Assembly (NCBI GenBank): GCA_013180625.2
Contig: SNVD02006965.1
Coordinates: forward strand, 210,999-274,998
Length of the DNA stretch: 64,000 nucleotides
DNA from: Boswellia sacra
Taxonomy: Eukaryota; Streptophyta; Magnoliopsida; Sapindales; Burseraceae
Direction of reading: 5' to 3'
A program made the translations under genes and the position numbers. Shown here in pieces: positions 36,301-47,527 of the stretch (positions within the stretch are counted from its first letter, which is position 1; each line of letters opens with the position of its first letter). Below the pieces are notes generated by a model, which was given only the letters and a program-made list of their open reading frames with translations, did no database searches and was not told where the DNA came from.

Positions 36301-36557
36301 GGGTTCTTAAACCTACATGAAAAAGCAACATGAGAATCCATCCCTCTCCACCAGAGAAAGATAAAAGTTTCAAGAAGTGTTTGTAGTTAATTTTGTGGGA
36401 GCCAGACTGTTAAAAAGAACACATAGCACCATATCAGAATCCACCTAAAACCTGCATTTGGACCACTTTAACAAGCAGCAAATAACCGGTTCACTGGCAA
36501 ACAACAAATCCACCAAGCACAAAAGTATTATCCAAACTAAAGGAATAGGAGTTTTAC

Positions 36558-36661
36558 TTTCGTGAAGGGATTGATGAAGGTAAGCTTTGCAAAAGTATCT
36601 CTACTCCAGCATCACTGTTTTCTGGCTTCACTTCTCCAGGTACAGAAACCAACACCCACAG
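36558..36661 (-). pseudogene. ABHD11-like copy 1, exon 3
   Basis: Acceptor GCAGAGCAG precedes CTGTGGGTG, and the exon ends CGAAA before the donor GTAAAAC. It encodes LWVLVSVPGEVKPEN through SLPSSIPSR (34 codons plus two bases). V replaces the conserved D in LDSVPG, and a few residues are missing in the VEKVLQTLQSLP region known from relatives. Confidence 0.8.
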
Positions 36662-36821
36662 CTGCTCTGCATCAGACATTATACAACCCTTTAATTCAGA
36701 AATCTTGTAATTCATACCTAGAATCGAAGTCTATCCATCATAATATCAACAAAATTTTCTAGAAGATAACAAGAACATAGTTAAAGTGAGAGAGCTTCTG
36801 TTAGGCAAAATAAACAAACAA

Positions 36822-37060
36822 CTGTTTGCGCGAACCAGTTGATTGGCCATATTCAACACAAGCGCAGCTCTGGGCAAAGTGCAAGGCAACCTTACAACCC
36901 ATGGAATGGCCAATCACGACATCAGGCCAGTCCCAACCTTTAGCTTTAACCAAATTAGCCAAATCATTAGCAGCATTAGCCATGTCGTGCCGCAGTTCCA
37001 GTCCTTCTGTCTCAGATGACCTCGCATGGTTCCTCAAGTCCATTAGCACCATTCTCCAAT
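36822..37060 (-). pseudogene. ABHD11-like copy 1, exon 2 with nucleophile motif
   Basis: Acceptor TTTTGATAG precedes ATTGGAGAATG. The exon holds the GHSMG nucleophile elbow (about 36913). It ends RKQ at CAG (36822), where the conserved boundary requires GT, but the next bases are TTGTTT. Splicing here would fail or shift. Confidence 0.85.
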
Positions 37061-37499
37061 CTATCAAAAGTGTAACGAAACAGATCAGAAGGATAGTAGA
37101 CATCACAATATAACCAGTACAATGTTTCCATATATTTAGAATTAGAGTAATCCTTTGCATACAACCCTACATCTACATGACAAACATTGAACCCAGAGAT
37201 GCAAGGAGCAGAAAAATAAATGATTTAATAATGACACATCCAACCCAATGATATTCTGCCACGTCAACTTGCATATCATCGTAATGAAACAAGTTCAGAC
37301 TTTTTATGTTAAGAGTATTACTTATACAATTTTGTGGAAAAACTACAGAAGAGGAGAGTCTTACGGTTACAGATAAAAAGAGAAGAAGGAGAAGAAGAAA
37401 AAGAGAGGAAACATTCAATTTTTGCCATTATCGTTGAGCAAGAGTGGTATCATCGAAAAACTGAAGGACTCACGATTCCAACGGTGTATGGTAGAAGGT

Positions 37500-38330
37500 C
37501 AGCTGCTGTCAGAAGTGGGAGAAATCGGTCGGAACAGTAACGCCGCCAGGTAACTCTGTTTCAAACTTTCATCGAACAGTCCGCACTCTTTTGCTCTTTT
37601 GGGAGGATTCTGCCATTGGAATTAAGCTTGTAATATGGCGTTGGAAAGCTGAGACATAGACGATTCCAGCCTTGGCTGGCAGATTGCCAGACGATTCCGG
37701 TGGCCGAAGATATTGCTAGAAACAGTAACACCGCCAGATTTTGTTCTTGGCCTGCTAGATTGACCTAGTCACACTCTTTTGCTTCTACAGATCGATCCAA
37801 CCGTTGGATTTTGGCCTATCATATGGCGTTGGAAAGCTGACTTCCAGAAGATTCCAACCCCATCTGGCTGGTTGGCTGAAATTGCTTGTGGAAGGAGATA
37901 TTGGCCTGGACATTAACGTCTCTGGTACACATTTTTGCACTTTCCTGATCGATGTTGTTGCACATTTTGGCCTCTACGGGTTGATCCAGACATTGGATTT
38001 GTGCTGGCCATATGGCGTTGGAAAGCTGACTGAAAGCCGGTTCTAACCCCACCAGGCGCATTTCCAGAAGAGTTCGGAGAAGGAAGATATCACCTGAAAC
38101 AGAAGCATTGCCGGAATTTTTCTGGTTTAGTCTCTTTGATTCAGCCACGGTTTTTTGCTTCTATCATCTGATCCAGCCATTGGATTTGGGCGTATCATAC
38201 ATTGTTGGAAAGGGGTCGGACACAAGATTCCAACGGCATATATTGGGTGGTCATACGATGTCTAACGAAGGAGATTTCGGTTCACAACCTTGCCTAAATG
38301 GGATTATGGCTCTTGATTGGTGACCGGTTT
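37500..38330 (+). repeat. LINE 5' region tandem repeats (about 186 bp)
   Basis: The phrase ATATGGCGTTGGAAAGCTGA or variants recur at about 37634, 37820, 38009 and (degenerate) 38196, each followed by a GATTCCA-type block and a GAAGGAGATAT-type block. A further degenerate unit precedes them. Repeated 5' UTR monomers often carry promoter activity in L1 elements; that role is inferred here. Confidence 0.75.
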
Positions 38331-38742
38331 GCGTTTCTTGTGCTCTTTTCTTGCTTCTTCCTTTGTGTTTGCTGTTTTGAGTTGTTTTACTTGGGATATT
38401 GCTGATTTTGTGGCCTGGTTGATAACGGACTCGAGTCAATTGTGTTGATTTGTTGAGGCTTGATTGGTTTCATTTTGGACAGTTTAGTGCTTCGGATTGG
38501 TTTTTTTGGGTTTGTTATTGATCTTATGGCTTTGATTGGCTTTGCAATCCTACCTTTGGTTGAATTGACTGTTTTTAAGATATTTGGTTTTGGAGTTTGA
38601 TCTCGGTTGAGTGCTTTGGTTGATTTGATTGTTGGTTGGATATTTTGGAGTTTTGGAGTTGATTTGGGTTGATTGCTACGGGTTGGAGTTTTCCCACTTT
38701 TTCCACCACAAATTTCCTAGCCTGCACAACACCATCCCTACC

Positions 38743-40125
38743 ATGGCCACCTCTGCCCCTAACAAACTTAACCAGCCCCAACGCCCACCTCGCACCACTC
38801 AAACACACCCACCTACTCGAAACACCACCCACACACAATCCTTACCCAAACCACCCGGCTCTTGGGCTGATAGGGTTCGGGTTACTGAGGCCAGCACTAG
38901 ATTTTCTCTTGACTCGATAGCCCGGAAGGACCCGGGTTTGATTCTTGAGCTCCCTGATGATTTGGTTGATGATGCTGGGGCTGTTTGGTTGCATTGTATT
39001 ATGGGATTTTTTCCAGGGTATACTATGCCTTTTCATGCTGCACGTTCCATTGTTATACGTGCATGAAAATCTAGTGGTTTGGAGGATGTCCGCTCTACTG
39101 GGATAGGTTTCTTGATATTCAGATTTAGAACTGTAGAGGAGGTTCATGATATTTTAGAGCGAGGGCCTTGGATGTTTGGTGGGAAGCACATCATTCTCCA
39201 ACAGTGGAATCCTCATTTCTCTTTTGACCAGAGTAGGATTTCCAGGATCCCAGTCTGGCTTCGGTTACATGGACTACCATTTCCATTGTGGTCAGCCAGA
39301 GCACTCAGTGCTGTTTCTAGTATGGTTGGTCGACCATTATCATGTGACAGGATGACTTCTAAGCAGACTAGGTTATCCTATGCCAGGGTTTGTGTTGAGA
39401 TAGATGCAGAACATTCTCCAGTTAAGGACTTTGAGATTCGGTGTAAGCTATCTTCTGAGCCTATCAAGATCAGAGTGGAATATGAATAGAAACCGAAGCG
39501 CTGTTCCAAGTGTTGTTTATTTGGCCATACTTGTCCTGTGCCTGTTGTGCTTTCTTCTTCTAGAGAGGCCGAGGCACCAGATACTACTATAGCCCCTGTC
39601 TTGCGAGACAATGGGAAGACGGATGACCCTGCTATTGCAGTAGTAGAGGCTAATCAGGATCTGATTATTGCTGCAGATGTAACCCCAGTTCTACAAGACA
39701 AAGGTAAAGGTATTGCTACAGAATCCACACCAGCCAGACCTCTTGCTCCACTGACTTCAAATCCAGTGAATACAGAGACAGATTCGATTGACAGGATCTT
39801 TGCTGAGATAGGTCAGGTTACTGCCACTGGCTCAGGTTTTGAGTCTACTTCTGATTCTGATTCACTATCTCCTATTGAGGATCACCAGGATCAGATATTG
39901 AAGTGCTCTTTTAGCCCTATAGCTGTTTTGCCTGATTCTTCAGGGATTGCCCCTCCAGAGGGGTTTGTTGCTCCGGATCCTCCAAAATCCACTATGACGC
40001 CTTTGGATAGTCGGCCACCTGCCACTGTTACAAAATCCACTGTTGCTCCTCCTGTTGGAAAGGGTAACAAAGTTCAGATTAAAAAGGGTGGTAATGGGGG
40101 TAGAGGGGGCACGCGCCTCCGATGA
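38743..40125 (+). pseudogene. LINE ORF1 (DUF4283/zinc-knuckle, RNA-binding)
   Basis: From ATG 38743 one frame extends to TGA ending 40125, interrupted by only two stops: TGA at 39064-39066 and TAG at 39487-39489, both where a Trp codon is likely. The N-terminus is Pro/Thr-rich. The middle is DUF4283-like (GPWMFGGKHIILQQWNP, VWLRLHGLPFPLWSARALSA, GRPLSCDRMT). A knuckle follows (RCSKCCLFGHTC), then an acidic Ser/Thr/Pro-rich tail. Plant L1 ORF1 proteins bind the element RNA in the retrotransposition complex. 41 bp separate it from ORF2. Confidence 0.88.
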
Positions 40126-40166
40126 TTTTCTTTATTGAGTTTTGAGTTTTTTTTTTCCAGTTTCCT

Positions 40167-43100
40167 ATGATAGGAAGTTGGAATATTAGAGGCCTTAATG
40201 GCTTCTCCAAGCAGCGAGCAGTTAGAAACTGGATTTCTAGGTACTCCTTAGGTTTGATTGGTCTTTTAGAAACTAAGGTTGATCAGCAGCGCCTTACTTC
40301 AGTTGTTTCGGATATTTGTCCTTCCTGGAAGTTCTTATCCAATGCCACTGAGTTAATTGCTTGTAGAGTTTTGGTGTGTTGGGATCCTACTTTGTACAGT
40401 TTGAGTGGTTTGCAGCTTTCTCCACAGTGGATCGTTTGTCGGGCTACCAGATTATCAGATGGAGTTTCTTTTGGTTTGATCTTTGTTTATGGTTCTAACG
40501 CTCCAGGTGTTCGTCAATAGTTGTGGGATTTTCTTAGAGCTCAGTCCATGAGGTTTGGTGACTTACCTTGGTTGGCATTGGGTGATTTCAATGCAATTTA
40601 ATGCTATTCGGATAGAGTTGGTGGGGATCAGGCATGGCATGGTTACATGGATGAGTTTGGTCAGTGTATTCATGATGCAGCATTACTCAGGGTACCATCC
40701 TTTGGGCTTCGGTATACTTGGCATAATGGGCAGCAGGGAGAGGGTACTATTCTTAAGACTCTTGATTGGAGTTTTGGTAGTGCTTCATGGTTCTTAACTT
40801 GGCCTAACACATCTTCTGAGGTTCTTCCATGGGATGTTTCTGATCACAGTGCTATGGTCATTAGGTTTGGAGATCAACGTAGGCATATCTCTAGTCCATT
40901 TAAATTTTTGAACTTTTATGCTGACCGAGAGGATTTCTTGGAGATTGTTCAGCGAGTATGGTCTATGCCTGTAGACGGGGATCCTATATTTCAAGTCACA
41001 CAGAAATTGGGCCTATTGAAGCGTGAGTTTAAGATTTTGCATGCCAAGGATTCTAGCCACATCTCTAGTAGAGTCATTGAGGCTAGGGCTCAGCGGGCCG
41101 CAGCTCAGGCTGCTTTGGATGAGAACCCATATTCCCTAGATTGTATTTTGGCTGAGAGGGATTATACTAAGCAGTATTCCCAGTTGTGCAGGGATGAGGA
41201 GGCTTTCTTTCGGCAGAGGTCAAGGATCCAATGGCTTTCTTTGGGGGATCAGAATACCAAGTTCTTTCACAAGTCTCTGATTCATAGACAGGTCAGGAAT
41301 CAGATTCATCAGCTTGAGGATGAGGATGGTACCATCATTACGGATCGAGGTGACTTAGGTGATCTGGCTGTAAGGTATTTTCAGAAATTACTTACAGCTC
41401 CTTCTCGACCTTCTATTGAAAAGGCTTCTCGATTTTTCTCTGGAAGAGTTTCTGCGAAAATGCTGCCTTCTTTGGTGTGCCCTATTACCAATGATGAGAT
41501 CAGGTCAGCTTTATTCTCGATTCCCGATGATAAAGCTCCAGGACCGGATGGGTACACTTCTCTGTTCTTTAAGAGGGCTTGGGACATTATTAGTGTGGAG
41601 TTTACGGCTGCCGTGCGCTACTTCTTTGCGACTTGCCGGATGCCGAAGTGTGTTAATGCCACTAGGATTGCCTTGGTCCCCAAGGTTGAGACTCCGAGGA
41701 CTATGAGTGACTTTCGACCTATCTCTTGTTGTAATGTACTTTACAAGTGCATCTCTAAAGTGATTGTGAACCGGTTCAAAGCAGTTTTACCTGATGTAAT
41801 TGGGAGTTCGCAGTCAGATTTTGTCCCAGGTCAGAGGATCTCTGATGCCATTCTATTGACTCAAGAGCTCATTCATAATTACCATCTTGGGTATTCACCT
41901 CCCCGGTGCGCTTTAAAGGTGGATATTCGCAAAGCTTTTGATACTGTCAGTTGGGATTTCATCCTTTTGGGGTTAAGGACGATCGGTATTCCAGAGTGTA
42001 TGGTTCGATGGATTGCGACTTACATGTCTTCTGCACATTTCTCGGTTGCTTTAAATGGAGAGCTTCATGGGTTCTTTTCCACCTCCAGAGGTGTTCGACA
42101 GGGTGATCCGTTATCACCATACCTTTTTGTGTTGGCCATGGAGGGTTTGAGTGGTATTCTTTGGGAGGCCTCTCAGCGGCCTAGTTTTTCGATACCATTG
42201 GAGATGCCAGCAGATTTCTCTTACTCATCTTTGTTTTGCAGATGATTTGATGGTTTTTTGTAGGGCAGATGTGGGCTCTGTTAGGGTGGTCCGTGTTGCT
42301 TTGCAGGAATTTGCAGAGCTCTCTGGTTTGGTTACCAATTCGGCCAAGAGTCATGTCTTCTTTTCTGGAGTCAATGATGAGGATCGAATAGTGTTGCAGT
42401 CCATTTTGGGTTTTCAAGTGGGGAGTTTGCCGGTCTGATATTTGGGGGTGCCACTGATCAGTACCAGATTGCGCCTTTCAGATTGCGCTCCATTGATAGA
42501 ACGGATTCTGTCGAGGGTTAGGTTATGGACTTCTGCTGTGTTGACTTATGCTGGCCATCTCCAGTTGATTAAATTGGTATTATTTTCCATCCAGGTCTAT
42601 TGGTCATCTATTTTTATTTTACCGGCTGCTGTGGTACGAAAGATCGAGGGTATTCTGGCTGCTTTCCTCTGGACAGAGACCTCTTTGTCTCGTTCTGGGG
42701 CCAAAGTAGCTTGGGATTCGGTTTGCTATCCGTTGAAGGAAGGGGGATTGGGAATTAAGCGAGTGAAGGAGTGGAATCGTGCTGCTATTCTGAAGCATGT
42801 TTGGAGACTTCTTTCTGACAAGTCTTCCACATGGTCTTCTTGGGTTCATAAGGTGCTCCTTCAGGGTCGCTCATTTTGGCAGGTTCGAGTTACTTCTAGA
42901 GCCTCCTGGTCTTGTAGGAAGATTTTGCATAGTTGGGATTGGTGTAGGGGTAAATTTATCTCTTGTATTGGAGATGGACGTGATACCTCATTTTGGCAGG
43001 ATTACTGGTTATCGTAGGGACGTCTTTGTGATCTATTTTCTTTCAGGACTCTTTCGTCTACAGGTCTTCCCTCAGATGCCAAGGTCTCAGCTATTATTCA

Positions 43101-43785
43101 GGATGGGGATTGGGCTTTTCCTGATGGTGGGCCTGTCCTTGGACAGGTTTGGGACTCTGTCAGCATCCGACCTATGATGGGGACTCCTGACCATATTGTT
43201 TGGAAGGGCCACACTTCTGATATTTTCTCCATAGACTCAGCATGGGAATTATTACGGAGTAGACGATCGGTGAACTCCTTTCATCATCTTCTCTGGTTCC
43301 CTGGCCATGTTCCAAGGTACTCATTTATTCTTTAGCTTGCTTCATTAGGTCGTCTTCGTACTATGGATCGACTACGGCGTCATGGCATGTTATCTTCTTC
43401 GGGCTGTGTTCTTTGTGCTTCAGCAAATGAGACTCACGAGCATCTTTTCTTTAGCTGTCCTTTCTCGTCTTTTGTATGGGGGGAGATTTCAGCTGAGACA
43501 CTCATTGTTTGGCCATCTTTTGGTTGGCTCTCTCTACTTTATTGGGCTTCTCTTCATCTTCAGGGCAGGAAGAATTTTGGACATATCCTTGAACGTTTGG
43601 TCTTTTCTGCTACAGTTTATTTTCTATGGTATGAGAGAAATGATCGTGTGTATCAACAGCGTCATCGGACTCGTCGTCAAGTGATTGATGAGATTTTTGC
43701 TTTGGTTCGCTCTCGGCTTCTAACATTGGAGGCCAAGTATGTGATCACTCCTCAGCTTCGTGCCATATGGAGCCTACATTGTTAG
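40167..43785 (+). pseudogene. LINE ORF2 (endonuclease, reverse transcriptase, zf-RVT)
   Basis: From ATG 40167. AP-endonuclease domain: SWNIRGLNG start, LLETKV, LALGDFNAI, VSDHSAM. Reverse transcriptase: APGPDGYTSLFFK (about 41536), FRPISCCNVLYKCISKVIVN, DIRKAFDTVSWDF, RGVRQGDPLSPYLF, and catalytic FADD at 42235-42246. C-terminal zf-RVT domain with LRRHGMLSSSGCVLC and ETHEHLFFSCPF (43375-43480). Damage: stops at 40518, 40599, 42436, 43015 and 43333, and one frameshift near 42180-42200 that moves the FADD half into another frame. Several stops fit TGG-to-TAG or CGA/CAG-to-TGA/TAG transitions. Normally it nicks target DNA and reverse-transcribes the element. Confidence 0.92.
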
Positions 43786-44078
43786 TTTTGTTTCTTGGAC
43801 TTTGTTTTTTGTTGCTTGGGCCAATACGCCCTTTTGTTCTGCTGTTTTGGTGATGATAGTTTTGTTGTGGTTGCTTTTGGGCCAATATGTCATCTTCTGT
43901 TTGTTTGGGGCCTTTGGCTCTATGTTTCGTTTGTTTTGTTTGGGGCCTTTGGGCTTTGTTTTTTCCTTTTGGCCTTGTGAGTACTAGGTACTCTTCTTGG
44001 GGTATGCCCCTTGTATCTTGTACTTTTGTTTTTTTATGTAAATAGTAATTTTTCCAAAAAAAAGTATTACTTATGCAA

Positions 44079-44263
44079 CCTACCTATTCATTCGTATAAC
44101 CAACCCCATACAACCTCCTGACTTCACAAAACAAAATATCATCACATTAAGTTTACATAGATGAATAATAATAATAATAAATGAGAAAAATGAACTATAA
44201 TTATTTCATCCAATTAGATGATGCTACTGTTTGTATGTGTAAAATTATCATTACAAGTAATAC
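44079..44263 (-). other. Rest of intron 1 of ABHD11-like copy 1
   Basis: Intron sequence between the LINE target duplication and exon 1. The donor GTATTACTT follows exon 1 at 44263. Confidence 0.7.
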
Positions 44264-44501
44264 CTGAAGAAGAAATTTTGGAGAGAATGGAGGGGAGGCT
44301 ACGAGAGAACGAGCGCCAGTTACGGCCGGATCCGAGAAGGCCATGGAGAACGAAAGCTGTGCAAGTGTAGCGTTTCTCTGTGGATAACCGAACCTTTTCG
44401 TAGGCTGGGGTTTGCAGCGATCGAGTTGTCGGTGAGATGAGGAACCGAGTCAGGAGGTTAAAGGCGCCCCGTTTCTTCTTCAACACTCTCAGTCCCGCCA
44501 T
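44264..44501 (-). pseudogene. ABHD11-like copy 1, exon 1 with start codon
   Basis: ATG at 44499-44501. It encodes 79 codons: a basic N-terminus suggesting mitochondrial or plastid targeting, then VLHGLLGSGRNWRSFSRSLP. Donor TCAG/GTATTA. Upstream (44600-44640) are GGCCCATCGGGCC and TGGGCC motifs resembling site II elements, so a shared divergent promoter with the small ORF (about 170 bp away on the plus strand) is possible. Confidence 0.85.
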
Positions 44502-44669
44502 CGACTCTTCTTCTGCCTCTCTATTTCCACTCCATTCACTCTCCCGCCTTTCTTCCCAGTCGGTAATTTTCTAGATATGTAAACTAGCCAATCAGGCCCA
44601 TCGGGCCTTAGAACGAGAAACCAACGTATTTCTACTGGGCCAATTGGGCGACCACACGAGCCAGCCAGA

Positions 44670-44733
44670 TTGGCTTCTCTTGTCATCCGTCTCCAAAATC
44701 CAGAGTCAGCTTCTGTAGAAACAATATTATATT
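44670..44733 (+). pseudogene. Small ORF copy B, 5' part
   Basis: Matches the start of the 72-aa ORF at 19476 (LASLVIRLQNPESASVETIL), but the initiating ATG is TTG here and four codons are missing. It is interrupted at 44734 by an LTR element and resumes at 47314. Confidence 0.7.
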
Positions 44734-45035
44734 TGTTGTGTAAAGGTGGATCTCCACCACACATAGACATTGCTTTGCATCATGGGAACACGTCTTAGTC
44801 ACTCATTTACAAAGCGGCACGCGGAGTGAAGAATGGCACAATTCTATTGGCATAGTTAGAATGGGCGGTGAAGTGCTACATATACAAGCCTTTGGCTTGA
44901 ACAATCTTGTACCAATTGAGGGAAACAATGGAAAGCATTCGTTCTCTCTTTCCTCTGCAATTCTCTTACTTTAAACTCATGCATCTTCACCTCTAAGTTT
45001 TGTACATTATTTATTTTAATTCCAATTCCATAACA
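44734..45035 (+). repeat. 5' LTR of the noncoding LTR element
   Basis: Begins TGTTGTGTAAAGGTGGATCT, ends CCAATTCCATAACA. Clear similarity to 47004-47308 throughout, with small indels. Confidence 0.93.
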
Positions 45036-47003
45036 CGTTATCATCATGAAATACTCTCTAAGTATGCAGTTATTCATATGATTTATTTTATATAATTATT
45101 CTTATATGCTATGTGATTCCACTTAATCATATATTTTACATCAGAAAATAAGAATAGTTTATCTAATTATAGTATGTTATTGTTATTATCTTTTTGCTAT
45201 GTCAGAGAATTACTGGGATATGCAAAATTAGTAATTCTTCAATACACTCAATGAAGACATAAAAGAGATATTTATTATGAGCAAGAAGCATTAAGACACA
45301 TATACGAGAAGATTTTTTCTTTTACATTTTTTGATTGAAGAATTTGAAGAATCAAGCATTAGTGCAAGAAATGAAAACTATGATTTTTCTTCATGCATAA
45401 TTTGAAGACTCAACATTTCACAATTGAAGATTCATTGATTCTTTGAAAGAATTCAGAAGAAGTATTCAATCATTTAAGAGATAAAAATTTTTCCCAGTTA
45501 AAGACTACTGAAGAAATTTGAAGTTTCAAGATTTCAAGACAATTGAAGCAACTCAAGAAAAAAAATTCAAGATTATGAATAAATTTATGAAAATGACTCA
45601 AGATTATTCAAGACGGCAGGACAACTAAAGCAATTTCAAGATTACACCAAAGTTGAAGTTTTGTGTTGGAGAAATAATCAAGAAGAATATGATGGCAAAA
45701 GATTGTCTACTTCTCTGCTCAAATTTAATTCTACATGAAATATATTAAGAGCATCATTACAAAAATTCAAGAATGATTAATTCTCTTTTGATTACAAAGA
45801 AGAATAACAAGCTGTCTTTGAAGAATTATCAACCACGTTCCTACAAATGAACGTTTATATCATTGATAATAACAACTTGAAGACAATATCGATAGTTTGA
45901 AGACGTTGTTGACAACATGCAGATTGTTCTAGAAGAAATTACAAATTTACAAGTGATTACAATAATAAACAACAACATGATCCAAGAATGGAATATTCAC
46001 GAAATTAAGACAGGGCAAGAAATAGGATGTAAATCTTTTTAACACTTATGAAGAGTAAAGCACTAATTATTCATAAATATTTATCACTTTTATTTATATT
46101 TTTTTTACTCTTTCTATTATCTATTAATTATCTTTCATATTAATCTCACACTAATGCCCCCACTGAAAATTTTTTGATTCGTTCAGTCAATATGTAAAAG
46201 ATATGGATATTACTCATCTGACCATCTAGTGAAGTTTTTCGCTTACAAAGTTAATAGCCCTCAAGCTAAATCTATTGTTTCCCAATCGAGATTACTCTTG
46301 GTGGAGACTTGTTTCCCAGTTGAGACTACTCTTGGTGCAGAAAAAAATGTTAAAGCTTTTGATAAGATTAACATCCTTAATTGAGATATGGAAACGAGAG
46401 ATAATCTATTGTCAATAACATAACTTGATTGGTAAAGAAACAATTTTGGTTGAGTTGGCTTATTTGATAAAATTGATAAAACAAGGTCACTTTGTATAGA
46501 GTTTGACTTCTCGCCTGTAACAAAGTTTGACTTGAGACACAACATTTCTTATATATGGAGACCTAAAAAATTGATAAGTCATATAAACCAGCAATGTTGC
46601 AATTACATTTAGCACTTGTCAATCTTGACAAACTTGACATGCATTTTATTTGAATTGTAATTGTATCCTAATGCGGTATATCATATTCTAATTCTTTGTA
46701 GCAAAATCTCTGGTAGACCAAAGCTCAATTCAGTTGTGCCATTATTAGGGGGAATACCTTGCAAAGATATATTTTTCACGGGGATTATATCATAGACATG
46801 TGCACTATACTCTTTTTTTCTTTGATCAGGTTTTCTCCCAATGGGTTTTCTTGATAAGGTTTTTAACGAGGCAGTTACAGTCCAACATCATTTTTCAGTT
46901 CATTATATAATTATATTTTTTTACTAAGGTTTGTACCCCACTAGACTTTTTCCCAGTGAAATTAAATCCAATTATCTGAAAATGGTAGATCTCTAAGGCG
47001 GAG

Positions 47004-47308
47004 TGTTGTGTATAGGTGGATCTCCACCATTTATACACATTGCTTTGCATCATGGGAACACATCTTAATGATTAAGCATTCACTCATTTACAAAGCTACA
47101 CGTGGAGTGAAGAATGGCACAATTCTATTAGCTAGAATGGGTGGTGGAGTGCTATATACACAAGCCTTTGGGCTTGAACAAACTTGTACTTGAGGGAAAT
47201 AACGGAAAGTACTCGTTCTCTCTCCTTCCTCTACAATTCTCTTACTTTAAACTCTTGCCCCTTCACCCCTAAGTTTTGTTACCTTATTTTAATTCCAATT
47301 TCACAACA
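47004..47308 (+). repeat. 3' LTR of the noncoding LTR element
   Basis: Begins TGTTGTGTATAGGTGGATCT, ends CCAATTTCACAACA, and directly follows a purine tract. Confidence 0.93.
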
Positions 47309-47441
47309 ATATTCTTTTTCTTCCCCTTCATATTCTGCTACTATTGCTACGGAGAACCCACTCAAAAATATCGACTTTGATACAGCGGAAGAGGAAGATA
47401 TGCTTGAGTCAAGGGTTTGTGTTGATATCGCCTGGCCATAG
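47309..47441 (+). pseudogene. Small ORF copy B, 3' part
   Basis: Resumes the interrupted frame (YSFSSPSYSATIATENPLKN to ESRVCVDIAWP, stop 47439-47441). The reading frame and acidic C-terminus match copy A, with mostly conservative changes, which hints at past selection on the protein. Without a start codon and with a 2.6-kb insertion it cannot be made as such. Confidence 0.7.
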
Positions 47442-47527
47442 CTGTCCAAGTTTCAACCTCCTTCTATTGTATTGTATATAAATGTATGATTGCAAACCAA
47501 ATTCAGATTCAAATGGAGTTACTTTTT

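Larger units (their letters stand above)
37330..44062 (+). mobile_element. Full-length L1-type LINE in intron 1 of ABHD11-like copy 1
   Basis: The element is bounded by a 16-bp target duplication, AGTATTACTTAT(A/G)CAA (37314-37329 and 44063-44078, one mismatch). It ends in a short poly(A) (CCAAAAAAA, about 44054-44062). It contains a repetitive 5' region, ORF1 and ORF2 in L1 order. It is in sense orientation on the plus strand, antisense to the host gene. Both ORFs are disrupted, so it is no longer autonomous. Confidence 0.95.
31970..44501 (-). pseudogene. ABHD11-like alpha/beta-hydrolase, copy 1 (disrupted)
   Basis: Five exons match the plant ABHD11-like hydrolase family. Exon 1 is 44501-44264 (MAGLRVLKKKRG..., basic and organelle-targeting-like, then VLHGLLGSGRNWRSFSRSL, the oxyanion HG region). 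Exon 2 is 37060-36822 (WRMVLMDLRNHARS and VVIGHSMGCKVAL, GxSxG nucleophile). Exon 3 is 36661-36558 (LWVLVSVPGEVKPEN). Exon 4 is 32726 to about 32370. Exon 5 is 32216-31970 (VHVLPNSGHWFHVDSPKGL, catalytic His). Phases join correctly at 1/2, 2/3, 3/4 and 4/5, for about 322 codons if uninterrupted. Damage: no GT after exon 2 (CAG-TTGTTT), exon 4 donor lost (CCATTTAAAT), a TGG-to-TAG stop in exon 4, a 227-bp insertion in exon 4, and V for D in the conserved LDSVPG. A LINE fills intron 1. It is unlikely to give a normal protein. Confidence 0.85.
44734..47308 (+). mobile_element. Noncoding LTR retrotransposon (LARD/TRIM-like, 2575 bp)
   Basis: Two LTRs (44734-45035, 302 bp; 47004-47308, 305 bp) begin TGTTGTGTA and end ATAACA/CACAACA. 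The 5-bp duplication ATATT flanks the element (44729-44733 and 47309-47313). CGTTATCATCATG follows the 5' LTR in the primer-binding position. A purine tract (CTAAGGCGGAG, 46993-47003) precedes the 3' LTR. The interior is A-rich, with many AAGATT/CAAGA repeats and no gag or pol, so mobility would depend on another element. Confidence 0.93.
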
